A stretch of DNA of 64,000 bases from Mycobacteroides salmoniphilum (GTDB lineage: Bacteria > Actinomycetota > Actinomycetes > Mycobacteriales > Mycobacteriaceae): contig NZ_CP024633.1 in the NCBI RefSeq assembly GCF_004924335.1, positions 3,596,001 through 3,660,000 of the forward strand, read 5' to 3'. The notes below the pieces were generated by a model, which was not told where the DNA came from, ran no database searches, and worked only from the letters and a program-made list of their open reading frames with translations. This document shows positions 20,410-30,992 of the stretch, one piece after another. Positions within the stretch are counted from its first letter, which is position 1. Every line of letters starts with the position of its first letter. Made by a program: the position numbers and the translations under genes.

Positions 20410-21336
20410 ATGCGGTTCTCGATCTCCATTCCCCAGTTCGACACCGACAGCTTCGATGCCGAGGGCGTCCGGGCCTATCTGAGACGCGCCGAGGAGCTTG
20501 GCTTCGAGGGCGGCTGGACCCTGGAACAGACCATCGGCTCTTCACCGATCATCGCTCCGCTGGAGCTACTGGCGTACGCGGCCGCGTGCACCACGCGCTT
20601 GCGCCTTGGCGTCGCGGTGCTCGTTGCCTCACAACACGATCCGCTACAGCTGGCCTCCGCCATCACCGCGGTGGACCGTCTCAGTCACGGGCGTCTGGAC
20701 ATCGGAGTCGCTCCGGGCGGCGGTTTCCGCAACTTCGCGGCGTTCGGTGTGGACAAGGCGACCTTCATCGCGAGCTTCACCGAGGGACTCGATCTAATGA
20801 AGCTGGCGTGGTCGGACCACGAGCGCATCACCTTTCATGGGCGCTTCCGAAATGTCGACGATCTGGCAATCCAGCCCAAGCCCGTACAACGTCCGCATCC
20901 GCCCATCTGGTTCGGCGGGCATGCGCCCGCCGCACTCGCCCGCGCGGTGCGCCACGGCGATGCGTTCCTCGGCGCAGGTTCCTCTACCACGGCCGCCTTC
21001 GCCGAGGAGGTCACGCAGCTCCACACTGCGTTGCAGAGCCAGGGGAAAGACGCGGCCGGATTCCCGATCGGCAAGCGCGTCTACCTGATGATCGACGACG
21101 ATCGGGACCTCGCCCACACGCGCGTCCAGGCGGGGCTGCGCCGAATCTATGGCGAGATGAACGGCATTGACGCCGTGCCGGTGTGGGGCACTCCCGACGA
21201 GGTCGTCGCCGGTCTGCGTGAGGTGGCCGACGCGGGTGCAGAGATGATCCTGCTCAATCCCGTCGGCGACAATGTAGCGGCCGATCGCGAGCAGATGGAG
21301 CGTCTTGCCGCCGAGGTTATCCCGCGGCTGACCTGA
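20410..21336 (+). CDS. LLM-class flavin- or F420-dependent oxidoreductase
   Basis: 308 residues, luciferase-like TIM barrel. It starts MRFSISIPQFDTDSFDAEG. Motifs include AEELGFEGGWTLEQ, LRLGVAVLVASQHDPLQLA, the phosphate-binding RLDIGVAPGGGFRNF, and HPPIWFGGHAPAALARAVRHGDAF late in the barrel. FMN versus F420 cannot be decided by eye. The start is supported by the adjacent -10 box. It converges on rplO across a 114-bp spacer with two inverted repeats. Confidence 0.85.
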   Translation: MRFSISIPQFDTDSFDAEGVRAYLRRAEELGFEGGWTLEQTIGSSPIIAPLELLAYAAACTTRLRLGVAVLVASQHDPLQLASAITAVDRLSHGRLDIGVAPGGGFRNFAAFGVDKATFIASFTEGLDLMKLAWSDHERITFHGRFRNVDDLAIQPKPVQRPHPPIWFGGHAPAALARAVRHGDAFLGAGSSTTAAFAEEVTQLHTALQSQGKDAAGFPIGKRVYLMIDDDRDLAHTRVQAGLRRIYGEMNGIDAVPVWGTPDEVVAGLREVADAGAEMILLNPVGDNVAADREQMERLAAEVIPRLT

Positions 21337-21398
21337 CGCCGAGTGTGAAGCCAGGGCGGAAAATCGGCCGCATTGTCGCCTTGGCTTCACGCTCGGCG
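21337..21398. repeat. 22-bp-arm inverted repeat, REP-like element
   Basis: The arms 21337-21358 and 21377-21398 are reverse complements at 20 of 22 positions (core CGAGTGTGAAGCC against GGCTTCACGCTCG) around an 18-bp loop. It starts on the base after the stop of the LLM oxidoreductase and lies between convergent genes. A bidirectional terminator or a small dispersed palindromic element is likely. Confidence 0.75.
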
Positions 21399-21406
21399 AA
21401 ACAGAA

Positions 21407-21434
21407 AGGGCGCCCACCCGAAGGTGGACGCCCT
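21407..21434 (-). terminator. Terminator hairpin downstream of rplO
   Basis: The 12-bp arms 21407-21418 and 21423-21434 pair with one mismatch around a 4-nt CGAA loop. On the minus strand the stem is followed by the T-rich TTCTGTTTCG. It lies 17 bp past the rplO stop and would end the rpsH-rplO transcript. Confidence 0.75.
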
Positions 21435-21450
21435 CTGCAGAAAACGGTTA

Positions 21451-21891
21451 CTACGCCTCGTTGACCGATCCGCCTGCGGCGGTGATCTTCTCGCGAGCCG
21501 CATCGCTGAACTTGTTGGCAGTCACCGACACCTTGACCTTGAGGTCGCCGTTGCCGAGCACCTTCACCAGCTCGTTCTTGCGCACCGCACCCTTGGCAAC
21601 CAGGGCCTCGATGGTGACGTCGCCACCCTCGGGGAACAGCCGCTCGATGTCGGCCACGTTCACCACCTGGTACTCAGTGCGGAAGCGGTTCTTGAAGCCC
21701 TTGAGCTTCGGGAGCCGCATGTGGATGGGCATCTGCCCACCCTCGAAGGTCACCGGCACGTTCTTGCGTGCCTTGGTGCCCTTGGTACCGCGACCCGCGG
21801 TCTTACCCTTGGACCCCTCACCACGACCGACGCGGGTGCGCTCGGTCTTGGAGCCCGGGGCCGGGCGTAGATGATGCAATTTGATGGTCAT
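21451..21891 (-). CDS. rplO: 50S ribosomal protein L15
   Basis: A late-assembly 50S protein of 146 residues. It starts [20 protein letters not shown] and continues with the Gly-rich [19 protein letters not shown] and [19 protein letters not shown]. It directly follows rpmD (21892) with no gap and ends the spc segment at a hairpin terminator. In the ancestral order secY would follow; here convergent accessory genes do. Confidence 0.96.
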   Translation of the reverse strand: MTIKLHHLRPAPGSKTERTRVGRGEGSKGKTAGRGTKGTKARKNVPVTFEGGQMPIHMRLPKLKGFKNRFRTEYQVVNVADIERLFPEGGDVTIEALVAKGAVRKNELVKVLGNGDLKVKVSVTANKFSDAAREKITAAGGSVNEA

Positions 21892-22074
21892 TTACTTCAC
21901 GTCCTCGACGGTGACCAGGTGGCGAACCACCTGGAGCAGGCCGCGGGTCTGCGCGTTGTCCTCACGGACAACGGTCTGGCGAATCTTGCGCAGACCCAGT
22001 GTCTTCAACGATTCGCGCTGCTTCCACCGGGATCCGATGGTGCTGCGCACCTGGGTGATCAACAGATCAGCCAT
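21892..22074 (-). CDS. rpmD: 50S ribosomal protein L30
   Basis: 60 residues, starting [20 protein letters not shown] and containing the L30 core [20 protein letters not shown]. The ATG at 22072-22074 overlaps the rpsE stop by 8 bp, so translation is coupled. The frame runs upstream antisense to nothing else, but only this start gives the family length. Confidence 0.96.
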   Translation of the reverse strand: MADLLITQVRSTIGSRWKQRESLKTLGLRKIRQTVVREDNAQTRGLLQVVRHLVTVEDVK

Positions 22075-22729
22075 GGCTGCCTCCCTGTGCTGCCGCAGCT
22101 GCGAACTCTGCACGTGCCCGGAGCATGCCGGCCGGTGCCACATCTTCGATGGGCAGACCGCGGCGAGCCGCAACCTCTTCGGGGCGCTGCAGCTGCTTGA
22201 GCGCCGCGACGGTTGCATGGACCACGTTGATGGCGTTGTCGCTACCCAGCGACTTGGCCAGGATGTCGTGCACACCGGCGCATTCGAGCACCGCGCGGGC
22301 AGCGCCACCGGCGATCACACCGGTACCGGCCGAGGCCGGACGCAGCATGACGACACCGGCGGAATCCTCGCCCTGAACGGGGTGAACGATGGTGCCGCCG
22401 ATGAGCGGAACGCGGAAGAAGTTCTTGCGAGCCTCGTCCACACCCTTGGCAATGGCAGCCGGAACTTCCTTGGCCTTGCCGTAGCCAACGCCCACCAGGC
22501 CGTTGCCGTCGCCGACGATCACCAGCGCGGTGAAGCTGAACCGGCGACCACCCTTGACGACCTTGGAGACGCGGTTGATGGTGACAACGCGCTCCAGGTA
22601 GTTGCTCTTCTCGGCGTTGTCACGCCCACCACGACGGTCGTCGCGGTTGTCACGGCGTCCACGACCGCCATCGCGACCCTCGTTGGCGCCGCCCGCATTG
22701 TCGGGAGCGCCAGTATTGCGCTGCGCCAT
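22067..22729 (-). CDS. rpsE: 30S ribosomal protein S5
   Basis: Helps translational accuracy and lines the mRNA entry channel. 220 residues, with a Gly/Arg/Asp-rich N-terminal extension of about 40 residues as in other mycobacteria. The S5 double-stranded-RNA-binding domain follows ([20 protein letters not shown]), then the C-terminal domain ([19 protein letters not shown]). Two adjacent ATG codons exist; the second (22727-22729) has better spacing to the GGAAGGA site. Confidence 0.95.
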   Translation of the reverse strand: MAQRNTGAPDNAGGANEGRDGGRGRRDNRDDRRGGRDNAEKSNYLERVVTINRVSKVVKGGRRFSFTALVIVGDGNGLVGVGYGKAKEVPAAIAKGVDEARKNFFRVPLIGGTIVHPVQGEDSAGVVMLRPASAGTGVIAGGAARAVLECAGVHDILAKSLGSDNAINVVHATVAALKQLQRPEEVAARRGLPIEDVAPAGMLRARAEFAAAAAQGGSHG

Positions 22730-22760
22730 CATGCATTCCTTCCGTTGAAAGTCACGAACA

Positions 22761-23168
22761 TCAGAACACCAGCCCGTTCTCGCGGGCGGCGTCGGCGAGT
22801 GCGGCAATCCGGCCACCGTAGGTGTAGCCACCGCGGTCGAACACCACGGTGTCCACGCCGGCAGCCTTCGCACGCTCGGCGATCAGCTGACCGACCCGAG
22901 CACTGCGTGCCTTCTTGTCGCCGTCCACTGCCTGCACGTCGGGCTCGATGGACGAGGCCGCCGCCAGGGTGGTGCCGGTGAGATCGTTGACCAGCTGCAC
23001 GTGGATGTGGCGGGCCGAACGGTTGACGACCAAACGCGGCCGCGCATCCGTACCGGACACCTTCTTGCGCAGACGTGCGTGGCGGCGCAGACGCGAGATG
23101 CGACGCGCCTCCGAAACACTCTTGCCGACGGGCTCGTGCTGCTTCGCTTCTGTCTTCGTTTGAGCCAT
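22761..23168 (-). CDS. rplR: 50S ribosomal protein L18
   Basis: Binds 5S rRNA. 135 residues starting [13 protein letters not shown], with [38 protein letters not shown] and the C-terminal [20 protein letters not shown]. The ATG at 23168 is preferred to an in-frame GTG at 23174, which overlaps the rplF stop. Spacing suits the AGGTAA ribosome site inside rplF. Confidence 0.96.
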   Translation of the reverse strand: MAQTKTEAKQHEPVGKSVSEARRISRLRRHARLRKKVSGTDARPRLVVNRSARHIHVQLVNDLTGTTLAAASSIEPDVQAVDGDKKARSARVGQLIAERAKAAGVDTVVFDRGGYTYGGRIAALADAARENGLVF

Positions 23169-23170
23169 GG

Positions 23171-23710
23171 TCACTTACCTGTCTTTCCGACCTTGCGGCG
23201 GATCTGCTCACCCTCGTAGCGAATGCCCTTGCCCTTATAGGGGTCGGGGCGACGCAGGCGGCGGATGTTGGCCGAGATCTGGCCAACCTTCTGCTTGTCG
23301 ATTCCGCTGACCGAGAACTTGGTGGGGGTCTCGACCGCGAACGTGATGCCCTCGGGCGCCTCGATCAGCACGGGGTGGCTGTAACCGAGCGCGAACTCCA
23401 GGTTCGAGCCCTTGGCGACGACGCGGTAACCCACGCCGAAGATCTCCATCTTGGTGGTGTAACCCTGCGTCACACCGGTCACCAGGTTGGCGATCAGGGT
23501 GCGAGACAGTCCGTGGAGCGAGCGGTTGCGCCGCTCGTCATCGGGACGGGTGACCACGATGGCGCCATCGTCGTTGCGCGACACCGAAATCGGCTCGCTC
23601 ACTGTCAGTTCGAGTGTGCCCTTGGAACCCTTGACCGAAACGTTCTGGCCGTCGATGTTGACGTCCACTCCGGCGGGAACCAGCACTGGCTGCTTTCCAA
23701 TACGCGACAT
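23171..23710 (-). CDS. rplF: 50S ribosomal protein L6
   Basis: 179 residues starting [18 protein letters not shown], with two duplicated L6 domains. The second carries the signature [14 protein letters not shown] near the C-terminus, which contacts the sarcin-ricin loop region of 23S rRNA. Codon spacing to rpsH (15 bp) and rplR (2 bp) is operon-like. Confidence 0.97.
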   Translation of the reverse strand: MSRIGKQPVLVPAGVDVNIDGQNVSVKGSKGTLELTVSEPISVSRNDDGAIVVTRPDDERRNRSLHGLSRTLIANLVTGVTQGYTTKMEIFGVGYRVVAKGSNLEFALGYSHPVLIEAPEGITFAVETPTKFSVSGIDKQKVGQISANIRRLRRPDPYKGKGIRYEGEQIRRKVGKTGK

Positions 23711-23725
23711 GTTTGTTGTCCTCCC

Positions 23726-24124
23726 CTACCAGACGTACGCGAGGACTTCGCCGCCCACGCCCTGTCGGGACGCCTGACGGTCGGTGAGCAGGCCAGTGGA
23801 CGTGGAGATGATCGCCACGCCGAGGCCACCGAGAACCTTGGGCAGATTGGTGGATTTTGCGTACACACGCAGGCCGGGCTTCGACACGCGTCGCAGGCCG
23901 GCGATGCTGCGCTCACGGCTGGGGCCGTACTTGAGCGAGACAACCAGGCTCTTGCCCACGCGGGCGTCCTCGGTGCGGTAATCGGTGATGTAGCCCTCGC
24001 GCTTGAGGATCTCGGCGATATTGGCCTTGATCTTCGAATGCGGCAGGGTCACCTCATCGTGGTATGCCGAGTTGGCATTGCGCAGACGTGTCAGAAAGTC
24101 TGCGATCGGATCAGTCATAGTCAT
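23726..24124 (-). CDS. rpsH: 30S ribosomal protein S8
   Basis: Central-domain 16S rRNA binder. 132 residues starting [20 protein letters not shown], with [14 protein letters not shown] and the C-terminal [20 protein letters not shown]. The ATG at 24124 is chosen from several nearby; MTDPIAD at 24118 is the alternative. It heads the rpsH-rplO segment. rpsN, its usual upstream neighbour, is 6.9 kb away, so a separate promoter in 24125-24388 is expected. Confidence 0.95.
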   Translation of the reverse strand: MTMTDPIADFLTRLRNANSAYHDEVTLPHSKIKANIAEILKREGYITDYRTEDARVGKSLVVSLKYGPSRERSIAGLRRVSKPGLRVYAKSTNLPKVLGGLGVAIISTSTGLLTDRQASRQGVGGEVLAYVW

Positions 24125-24237
24125 GACAGAGTCCATCAACCTTTCTCGCTGCGGTTCCCATACAGCACGCTCGTACTGGTTCCCGTGAGGGCCTGGTACA
24201 TCCCGTGGTGGGCCTACTGCGAAGTGATCTTCCGTAT

Positions 24238-24255
24238 CTGACCGGGTTCGGTCAG
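24238..24255 (-). promoter_or_regulatory. Hairpin in the rpsH leader region (24125-24388)
   Basis: CTGACCG (24238-24244) and CGGTCAG (24249-24255) are perfect 7-bp arms around a GGTT loop. They lie about 115 bp upstream of rpsH. A second loose pair, GCCCAGGC (24325-24332) and GCCTGGGC (24352-24359), could terminate the upstream gene. No convincing -35/-10 pair was found in this 264-bp gap. A regulatory role is inference. Confidence 0.35.
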
Positions 24256-24388
24256 GGGTCGTGCATCGGTAGTGCTATCCATAGAACCCGAAAGCACATG
24301 CCGACCGGCCATGGGCGAGACACAGCCCAGGCAACCGGTCAAGTGTAGGTGGCCTGGGCGTACGGACCAAATCGGTGCCGCCGGCCGG

Positions 24389-24880
24389 TCAATCGGTGGG
24401 TGTCAGCGTGAACGGCAGCCAGTAGGTGCCCGGTCCATCGTCCGGACATCCCGGTGCGCTGACCGTGAATGTGCGCTCCCCCGCAAAGCTGCCGTCGCCG
24501 TTCGGCACCAGGAAGTCGGACCTGGCCGCGATCACCGCGCTGCCGTCGCTGCAGTGAAACGGATAGTCCGCGGCCGATTCCCACCGGTCACCGTTCCACC
24601 GGTAGTCGAACAGCGCGGGTGCGTCGGGATTGTCGGCAAGCTCGGCCAGTCGCAACCAATGCGCCACGCATCCCTGCGTGCCGCAGGTGGTGGTGAAGCT
24701 TGCCGCCTGCGTTGAGGGTTCCGAGGCGTCCGGCCTGCCCTCGAAGGTCTGCCGTGAATGATCCAGGTAGGTGTCGTAGGTGCCGTACAGCGGCACCGGC
24801 TCTGGCCGGTCGGCGCGGGCCGCCCCGGCACCAGACAATGCCGTGATGACCGCGAGCGCCAACCCGCTGTACCTGCGCAT
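24389..24880 (-). CDS. Small secreted protein of unknown function
   Basis: 163 residues beginning MRRYSGLALAVITALSGAGA, a signal peptide with cleavage near ARA-DRPEP. The mature part has four cysteines (TTTCGTQGC, FHCSDGSA, APGCPDDG), probably two disulfides, and several Trp/Tyr residues (HWLRLAEL, FDYRWNGDRWES). The frame extends 76 codons upstream, but the ATG at 24880 places the signal peptide at the N-terminus. It resembles small exported mycobacterial proteins; I assign no function. Confidence 0.7.
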   Translation of the reverse strand: MRRYSGLALAVITALSGAGAARADRPEPVPLYGTYDTYLDHSRQTFEGRPDASEPSTQAASFTTTCGTQGCVAHWLRLAELADNPDAPALFDYRWNGDRWESAADYPFHCSDGSAVIAARSDFLVPNGDGSFAGERTFTVSAPGCPDDGPGTYWLPFTLTPTD

Positions 24881-24936
24881 ATGCCACTGATAACACAGCA
24901 CGCACACGACCGGAGCCGAACGATCGAACACGATCC

Positions 24937-26319
<1,383 letters not shown>

Positions 26320-26346
26320 CTAACGACGCGGTATCAGACCCCGAGG

Positions 26347-26886
26347 CTACGCGGCGGGCGCGGGCGCGATGGCCAGTGCGTTGCCCTTGATGGTGTAGAA
26401 GAACGTGCCCTGCTCGGTATCCGTCTTGATCAGGCCGGGTCCGGCAGGCTCCGGATGCCCGTCGACGACGCCGACGCGGGACAGTTTGGGGTTGCTGCCC
26501 GCGGCATGCCAGATCGCCCATTTCCCGTCCTTGACGCGCGCGTCCACCTGAACGAGCAGATCGTCACGGCCGTCCTGATCGATGTCGCGCAACTCGACCT
26601 CCGCGCCGTTGAGCCAGCCCTTGAAGGGTTCGGAGATCGTCTGCACAACCTTGCCGTCGCCGGCGCGCACCGTGATGGTGGTGGTTGCCCCCTCCGGCTG
26701 AGGTGTGCTGGTCTTCTCGAACCGCAGGCCGAGCTGATCAGTGGACTGCAGTACGTCGGGGTCTGCGCTGGCCACACCGGGAAGTGCCACAAGGGCGAGC
26801 GCTGTGAGCGCTGCCACGCCGGTTGTGCGCAACCGCACCTTGGTGATTTCTCGTCGACCCTGCGAGACCTGCATCGGTGTGTCCAT
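26347..26886 (-). CDS. Secreted protein with FG-GAP/VCBS-like motif
   Basis: 179 residues from the ATG at 26886; a GTG at 26838 would give a more typical signal peptide (RTTGVAALTALALVALPGV, cleavage near ASA-DPD). The mature part includes TTTITVRAGDGKVVQTI and the Asp-rich DIDQDGRDDLLVQVD, the same type of calcium-binding loop as in the lipoproteins at 17993-20390. It ends IKGNALAIAPAPAA. It may be a distant relative of those two genes. Function unknown. Confidence 0.7.
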   Translation of the reverse strand: MDTPMQVSQGRREITKVRLRTTGVAALTALALVALPGVASADPDVLQSTDQLGLRFEKTSTPQPEGATTTITVRAGDGKVVQTISEPFKGWLNGAEVELRDIDQDGRDDLLVQVDARVKDGKWAIWHAAGSNPKLSRVGVVDGHPEPAGPGLIKTDTEQGTFFYTIKGNALAIAPAPAA

Positions 26887-27286
26887 TCGTCATAATTTGC
26901 TCAGACATGATTTCTTCGACCCCTGTCGCTGCACGACCCTCCAGATCAGCGAGTTTGTCGAGCCACTGCCGGACTATCAGCAATGCGGCATCACAAAGGT
27001 ATACCAGCCGGACCACCGTCGCTAACTCAGCGGTTCGTTGCGAGATGCACAACACTGCGCAGAGAACTCCAGCCCAGGCCACAGCCCCAGAACGTTCCCC
27101 ACCTGAGAACACACGCACCGCGCCGAGTCAACAGCAAAGTGTCCGATCACACGAGCCGGAATTGATGCGGGCGTCGGCCTCGGTCCGCGGGAACGCTCCG
27201 GCACAGCAGAGAAGGTTGCTGACTCGGGATCGGGCGGACCGGCGAGGTGGTGCCGGAATACCGCGTGTGATGCCATGCTCGTCGAC
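26887..27286. other. 400-bp stretch with no supported gene
   Basis: Both neighbours are on the minus strand. Several overlapping open frames exist on both strands, but none has a ribosome site, a plausible start or family-like composition. It probably holds the promoter of the 26886 gene and the 3' end of the acyltransferase transcript. I see no repeat or strong hairpin. Confidence 0.5.
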
Positions 27287-29305
27287 TCACGCGCGGGCGC
27301 GTTCAGCGATGAGACGCGTGAATTCCGGCTGGAGCCGTTGAGCTTCGCCCACGGTGATGTGCCCACCGTCGCGCGCCACCCATCGCGAACCGATATTGGT
27401 GCGGCATACGCCGTCCGGACACATCCCTGGACCCAGATCAACGGTGGACACCCCGGGCAGGCCAGCGGCGGCACGCTGCTCGGCCGCCATGGCGATGTCC
27501 TGCTGCCGCTGAACGTCAGCCAACGCGATGATGCGGCCGCAGCGGGAAGGCGATGCCCAGACCTCGTAACCCGGGCATTTGTACAGATCCCAGTTCACGA
27601 AATGCGGCAAGGTATGCACGACGACCACGGGGACGCGTGCCGCCGACAGCTTCTGCAGCACCGCAGCCATCCCCTGTTGCCACAACCGGCCCTTGGCGGC
27701 ATCGTCGTCGTCGACCCATTCCTGCGCGTACGGGAGCCGGAAGCGGACATGTTGATCGGCCAGGAAGTAATCGCTTGATGCGGAAGCGATCACTACCAAT
27801 CCCGGCCGGGCGGTCGCCAGCGCGCTCGTCCAGCGCCGCACGAAGTCGATGCAGCCAGGCGGTGACGGGTCGAGGACGAGTTCGACGAAGGGGCACGCGG
27901 CGTTTGTCGCGAGGATCATCGTCCGGTTTTGCTGTGTCGCCGCCGGAATGAGCGCCTCGGCGAACTGTCCGGCATTGGAATCGCCGACAAGAACGACCGA
28001 CCGCGAATCGACGTCTCCCCCTCCGGGCCATAGGCAGTCCCGACGGGTCTTCTCGTCATCCGGCATGTTGCCGATGCATCCTCTGACGACATCCATATGG
28101 GCCGCTCGCTGCGCACGCGCATCGCGAATCGCGGGTGTGGCTATCTGTGCGGCACCGAATGTCACGGCCGAAACGAGCACCGCCAATCCGACAGAGGTCG
28201 CCGCGAGCCGTGGCGCGCGAAGATCGGCCAGTTTTCGCCCCGTCCGAATCGGGTCTTCGACGTAGCGCTTCGACAACCAGGCCGGAAGCAGCGAGAGCAC
28301 TCCGATGCAGGGCACCACCCACTGATACTCGGCACTCAGCAGATTGTTGGCGAAAACGATGAGCGGCCAATGCCACAGATACCAGCTATAGGACAGGTCC
28401 CCGATCCACTGCATCGGTGCCGACGACAGCACCCAGCCAACGGGCTGCTGTGTCGATACGGTCCCCGCGATGATCAGTAGGCCCGAGCCCAGCACCGGGA
28501 CCAGGGCATTGATTCCCGGAAAGGGATCTGTCGCGGATATCGCAACGGCGCCCCAGACGACTCCGGCCACACCCAGAACCGCGATCGGCAACGCCGCCCC
28601 ACCGCTCCATCGGCGTATCCGGCCCTCCCCCAGCGCGATCAACGCACCGACACCGAATTCCCATGCGCGCGTGGGCGAGCTGTAAAACGAGAAGGCCGCA
28701 TTGTGCGCATGAAAAGGGAGACCATCGCTGGTCGTCAGGTAGATCGCGAGCAGCAGCGATGCGACCGACAGCACGAGAAGCAGCCAGAACGTGACGACGA
28801 GCCGACTGGCCCGCCGCCGGGTCGCCACATAGGCGGCCAGCACCATCAGGCCCGGGAACATCAGATAGAACTGCTCCTCGACTGCCAGCGACCAGGTGTG
28901 CAAGAACGGATTCATCGCCGCCGGCGCGGCGAAGTAACCCGAGGGCTCCAGGAAAAGCACCGCGTTCGAGACGAACAGTGCCGCGGCGGCGGCGGTTCGC
29001 GCCGCCACCTGCATTGACCCCAGCGGACTTTGAATGACGGCGGTCACCGGGAGCACCACGACAATCAGGAGGGCGAGCGCGGGCAGCAGACGCCGCACCC
29101 GGCGCGCATAGAAGCGACGCACGTTGATGCGCCCCGCCCGGTCGGTTTCACGCAGCAGTAGTCGGGTGATCACGAATCCGGAGATGACGAAGAAGACGTC
29201 GACACCGATGAATCCGCCGGAGACGGGCAGACCGCTGTGATAGGCGACTACCAGCAGAACGGCTACCGCCCGCAACCCTTGAATGTCGCGACGGCGGTCA
29301 ACCAC
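27287..29305 (-). CDS. AT3-SGNH acyltransferase (OafA/YrhL-like)
   Basis: 672 residues. The N-terminal acyltransferase-3 domain (about 1-360) has ten or so membrane helices, with RRRDIQGLRAVAVLLVVAYH at the start, GVDVFFVISGFVITRLL, and HTWSLAVEEQFYLMFPGLM. The extracellular C-terminal SGNH domain (about 430-670) has the nucleophile segment VVLVGDSNAGQFAE and the late DGGHITVGEAQRL with the Asp/His pair. Such enzymes O-acetylate or O-acylate envelope glycans. GTG at 29305 is supported by a TAGAAT box 6 nt upstream. Confidence 0.9.
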   Translation of the reverse strand: MVDRRRDIQGLRAVAVLLVVAYHSGLPVSGGFIGVDVFFVISGFVITRLLLRETDRAGRINVRRFYARRVRRLLPALALLIVVVLPVTAVIQSPLGSMQVAARTAAAAALFVSNAVLFLEPSGYFAAPAAMNPFLHTWSLAVEEQFYLMFPGLMVLAAYVATRRRASRLVVTFWLLLVLSVASLLLAIYLTTSDGLPFHAHNAAFSFYSSPTRAWEFGVGALIALGEGRIRRWSGGAALPIAVLGVAGVVWGAVAISATDPFPGINALVPVLGSGLLIIAGTVSTQQPVGWVLSSAPMQWIGDLSYSWYLWHWPLIVFANNLLSAEYQWVVPCIGVLSLLPAWLSKRYVEDPIRTGRKLADLRAPRLAATSVGLAVLVSAVTFGAAQIATPAIRDARAQRAAHMDVVRGCIGNMPDDEKTRRDCLWPGGGDVDSRSVVLVGDSNAGQFAEALIPAATQQNRTMILATNAACPFVELVLDPSPPGCIDFVRRWTSALATARPGLVVIASASSDYFLADQHVRFRLPYAQEWVDDDDAAKGRLWQQGMAAVLQKLSAARVPVVVVHTLPHFVNWDLYKCPGYEVWASPSRCGRIIALADVQRQQDIAMAAEQRAAAGLPGVSTVDLGPGMCPDGVCRTNIGSRWVARDGGHITVGEAQRLQPEFTRLIAERARA

Positions 29306-29311
29306 CGGCTG

Positions 29312-29317
29312 ATTCTA
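29312..29317 (-). promoter_or_regulatory. -10 hexamer for a leaderless acyltransferase mRNA
   Basis: TAGAAT (5 of 6 to TATAAT) on the minus strand ends 6 nt before GTG 29305. The gap CAGCCG contains no ribosome site. Confidence 0.6.
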
Positions 29318-29353
29318 GATGACGAGCGTTTCCAGATTTTCCTGGAACGGCGG

Positions 29354-30892
29354 CTAGTGCCAGTAGCCGCACTGATGGGTGTTCGCGAAGCCTTCCACTG
29401 GCTGTGGCGTCGGCGGCGCCAGGCGCAGGAACGCTCCTCCGGGTAGATATTTGGGCCATTCTGGTTGGCCGTCGCCGTTCGGATTTCCGGTCTTCACGAA
29501 CTGTGTCCAGTACTGGATCATTCGCGTGGACAGGGCAGCGGATTCCTGACTCAACGACCTGGACAGATCAAACAGATATCCCAGTTCCGAACCGTGCGAG
29601 GCTCCCAAGGGCAACGGCGCGTCCCGATACTGCTGCTCTACCGGCGCGGCAGGGTCGGCGAATTCATACGCATACACCGGCGTCTTTCTGACCAACGCCT
29701 CCGCCAGACCGAGGGTGGGGCACGCGTAGCTGGTATCGGTGTCGATCGCCGCGAGCGCGGCGAGCACATTTCCACCGAACGCGGATAGGGGATATCGCCG
29801 ACCGAGTTCGGTGGCCCTGTCCGCGTACTTGCTTTCGAGCACGCCCTGATATTCCTCGGCGGTGCTCGGCACGGGCTTGTGCTGGTACTGCTGGGCCTCA
29901 AACACCGTGGCCTCGTTGGCATTGCTGCCGATCAGGACAGGGACGGGCGAGGCCAAGCCGCTGGTGAACGCATCCACTGGCGGCGCCGGAAGCTCTGGCG
30001 TACCGGTCACCGGGCTCACCGGTAGCCCGATGCCGGTGAACTGCGGCGAATCGCGCAGCGCGTCGACCGACAATGCCCGCAAGCAGCCGGCGACTTCGGG
30101 GCCGGCCGGGCAACCCACCTCGGCCGCATAGGCCGCGCTATCGCGGACGGCAGAGGAGACGGGGGCCTGCGCCTGGCACGGAGCGCTCTCCATGATGGCG
30201 GACCGGAACAGCCCGGAGGCGCTCGGCGCCACCATCAGGTCGCACACCGATACACCGCCCGCCGACTGACCGCCGATGGTGACCTGCCCGGGATCGCCAC
30301 CGAAGGCGGCGATGTTGTCGCGCACCCACCGCAACGCCGCCTCCTGATCCAGTAGCCCGTAGTTGCCGATCACCTCGGACAGGCCCGGTGTGGCCAAGAA
30401 CCCCAGCGTCCCCAATCGGTAGTTGATGGTGACGACGGCGATTCCACCCTGGGCGGCAAGCTTTCGCGCGTTGTAGCCGACACCATTGCCGGAGATGAAG
30501 GCGCCGCCGTGAATCCACACCAACACCGGCACTTTCCCCTGGGTATGCCGCGGCATGGTGACGTTGAGGACCAGACAGTCCTCGTTCTGGGTGAGATCGC
30601 TCTCGGCTCCCGGCTGCGGGCATTCGACGCCGGGGCCCGTCGCATCACGGGTATCCGACCACGGCGCGACAGGCTCCGGCTCGGTGAATCGTCGCGGGCC
30701 GACCGGCGGCGCGGCATAAGGAATGGCGGTGAAGACACGCACCTCGTCGTCGATGTTCCCACGCACCGCGCCCGCGCGGGTGTTCACGATCGTTGGGTCC
30801 GCGGCCGTGGTGGGGCTGCACGACGCCACAGCGGCCACGAGAACAACCAGCGCAACCAACAACCGCCGCGTCACATCACGCTTCACTGGCAC
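29354..30892 (-). CDS. Type-B carboxylesterase, predicted lipoprotein
   Basis: About 512 residues. The signal peptide ends in VASC, a lipobox-like site near residue 25. The esterase fold has the oxyanion segment VLVWIHGGAFISGNG, nucleophile Ser in TIGGQSAGGVSV, a probable acid in SNANEATVFEA and catalytic His in GASHGSELGYLF. It also has the family motif EDCLVLNVTMP. Substrate unknown; such enzymes act on p-nitrobenzyl or cholesteryl-type esters. I chose GTG 30892 because TACGCT lies 7 nt upstream; GTG 30886 is the alternative. It is followed 48 bp later by the acyltransferase. Confidence 0.88.
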   Translation of the reverse strand: MPVKRDVTRRLLVALVVLVAAVASCSPTTAADPTIVNTRAGAVRGNIDDEVRVFTAIPYAAPPVGPRRFTEPEPVAPWSDTRDATGPGVECPQPGAESDLTQNEDCLVLNVTMPRHTQGKVPVLVWIHGGAFISGNGVGYNARKLAAQGGIAVVTINYRLGTLGFLATPGLSEVIGNYGLLDQEAALRWVRDNIAAFGGDPGQVTIGGQSAGGVSVCDLMVAPSASGLFRSAIMESAPCQAQAPVSSAVRDSAAYAAEVGCPAGPEVAGCLRALSVDALRDSPQFTGIGLPVSPVTGTPELPAPPVDAFTSGLASPVPVLIGSNANEATVFEAQQYQHKPVPSTAEEYQGVLESKYADRATELGRRYPLSAFGGNVLAALAAIDTDTSYACPTLGLAEALVRKTPVYAYEFADPAAPVEQQYRDAPLPLGASHGSELGYLFDLSRSLSQESAALSTRMIQYWTQFVKTGNPNGDGQPEWPKYLPGGAFLRLAPPTPQPVEGFANTHQCGYWH

Positions 30893-30899
30893 GGCCGCA

Positions 30900-30905
30900 A
30901 GCGTA
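30900..30905 (-). promoter_or_regulatory. -10 hexamer for a leaderless esterase mRNA
   Basis: TACGCT on the minus strand ends 7 nt before GTG 30892. No Shine-Dalgarno sequence lies in between. Confidence 0.5.
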
Positions 30906-30949
30906 ATGGCCGTGGAACCTGACAGGGCTCCACGACAGCGGAGAGACGC

Positions 30950-30983
30950 CAATAGGCCGGGACTCGAAAGTCCCGGCCTATTG
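30950..30983 (-). terminator. Hairpin terminator downstream of rpsN
   Basis: Perfect 15-bp arms (30950-30964 and 30969-30983, core AATAGGCCGGGACT) around a CGAA loop start 9 bp past the rpsN stop. No T-run follows on the minus strand, as is common for mycobacterial terminators. It would end the rplN-rplX-rplE-rpsN transcript. Confidence 0.85.
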
Positions 30984-30992
30984 TGCAGAGGT

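Noticed and set aside
26877-27341. 154-codon plus-strand frame in the 26887-27286 gap
   Set aside because: Overlaps the end of the acyltransferase gene, has scrambled composition and no start signal.
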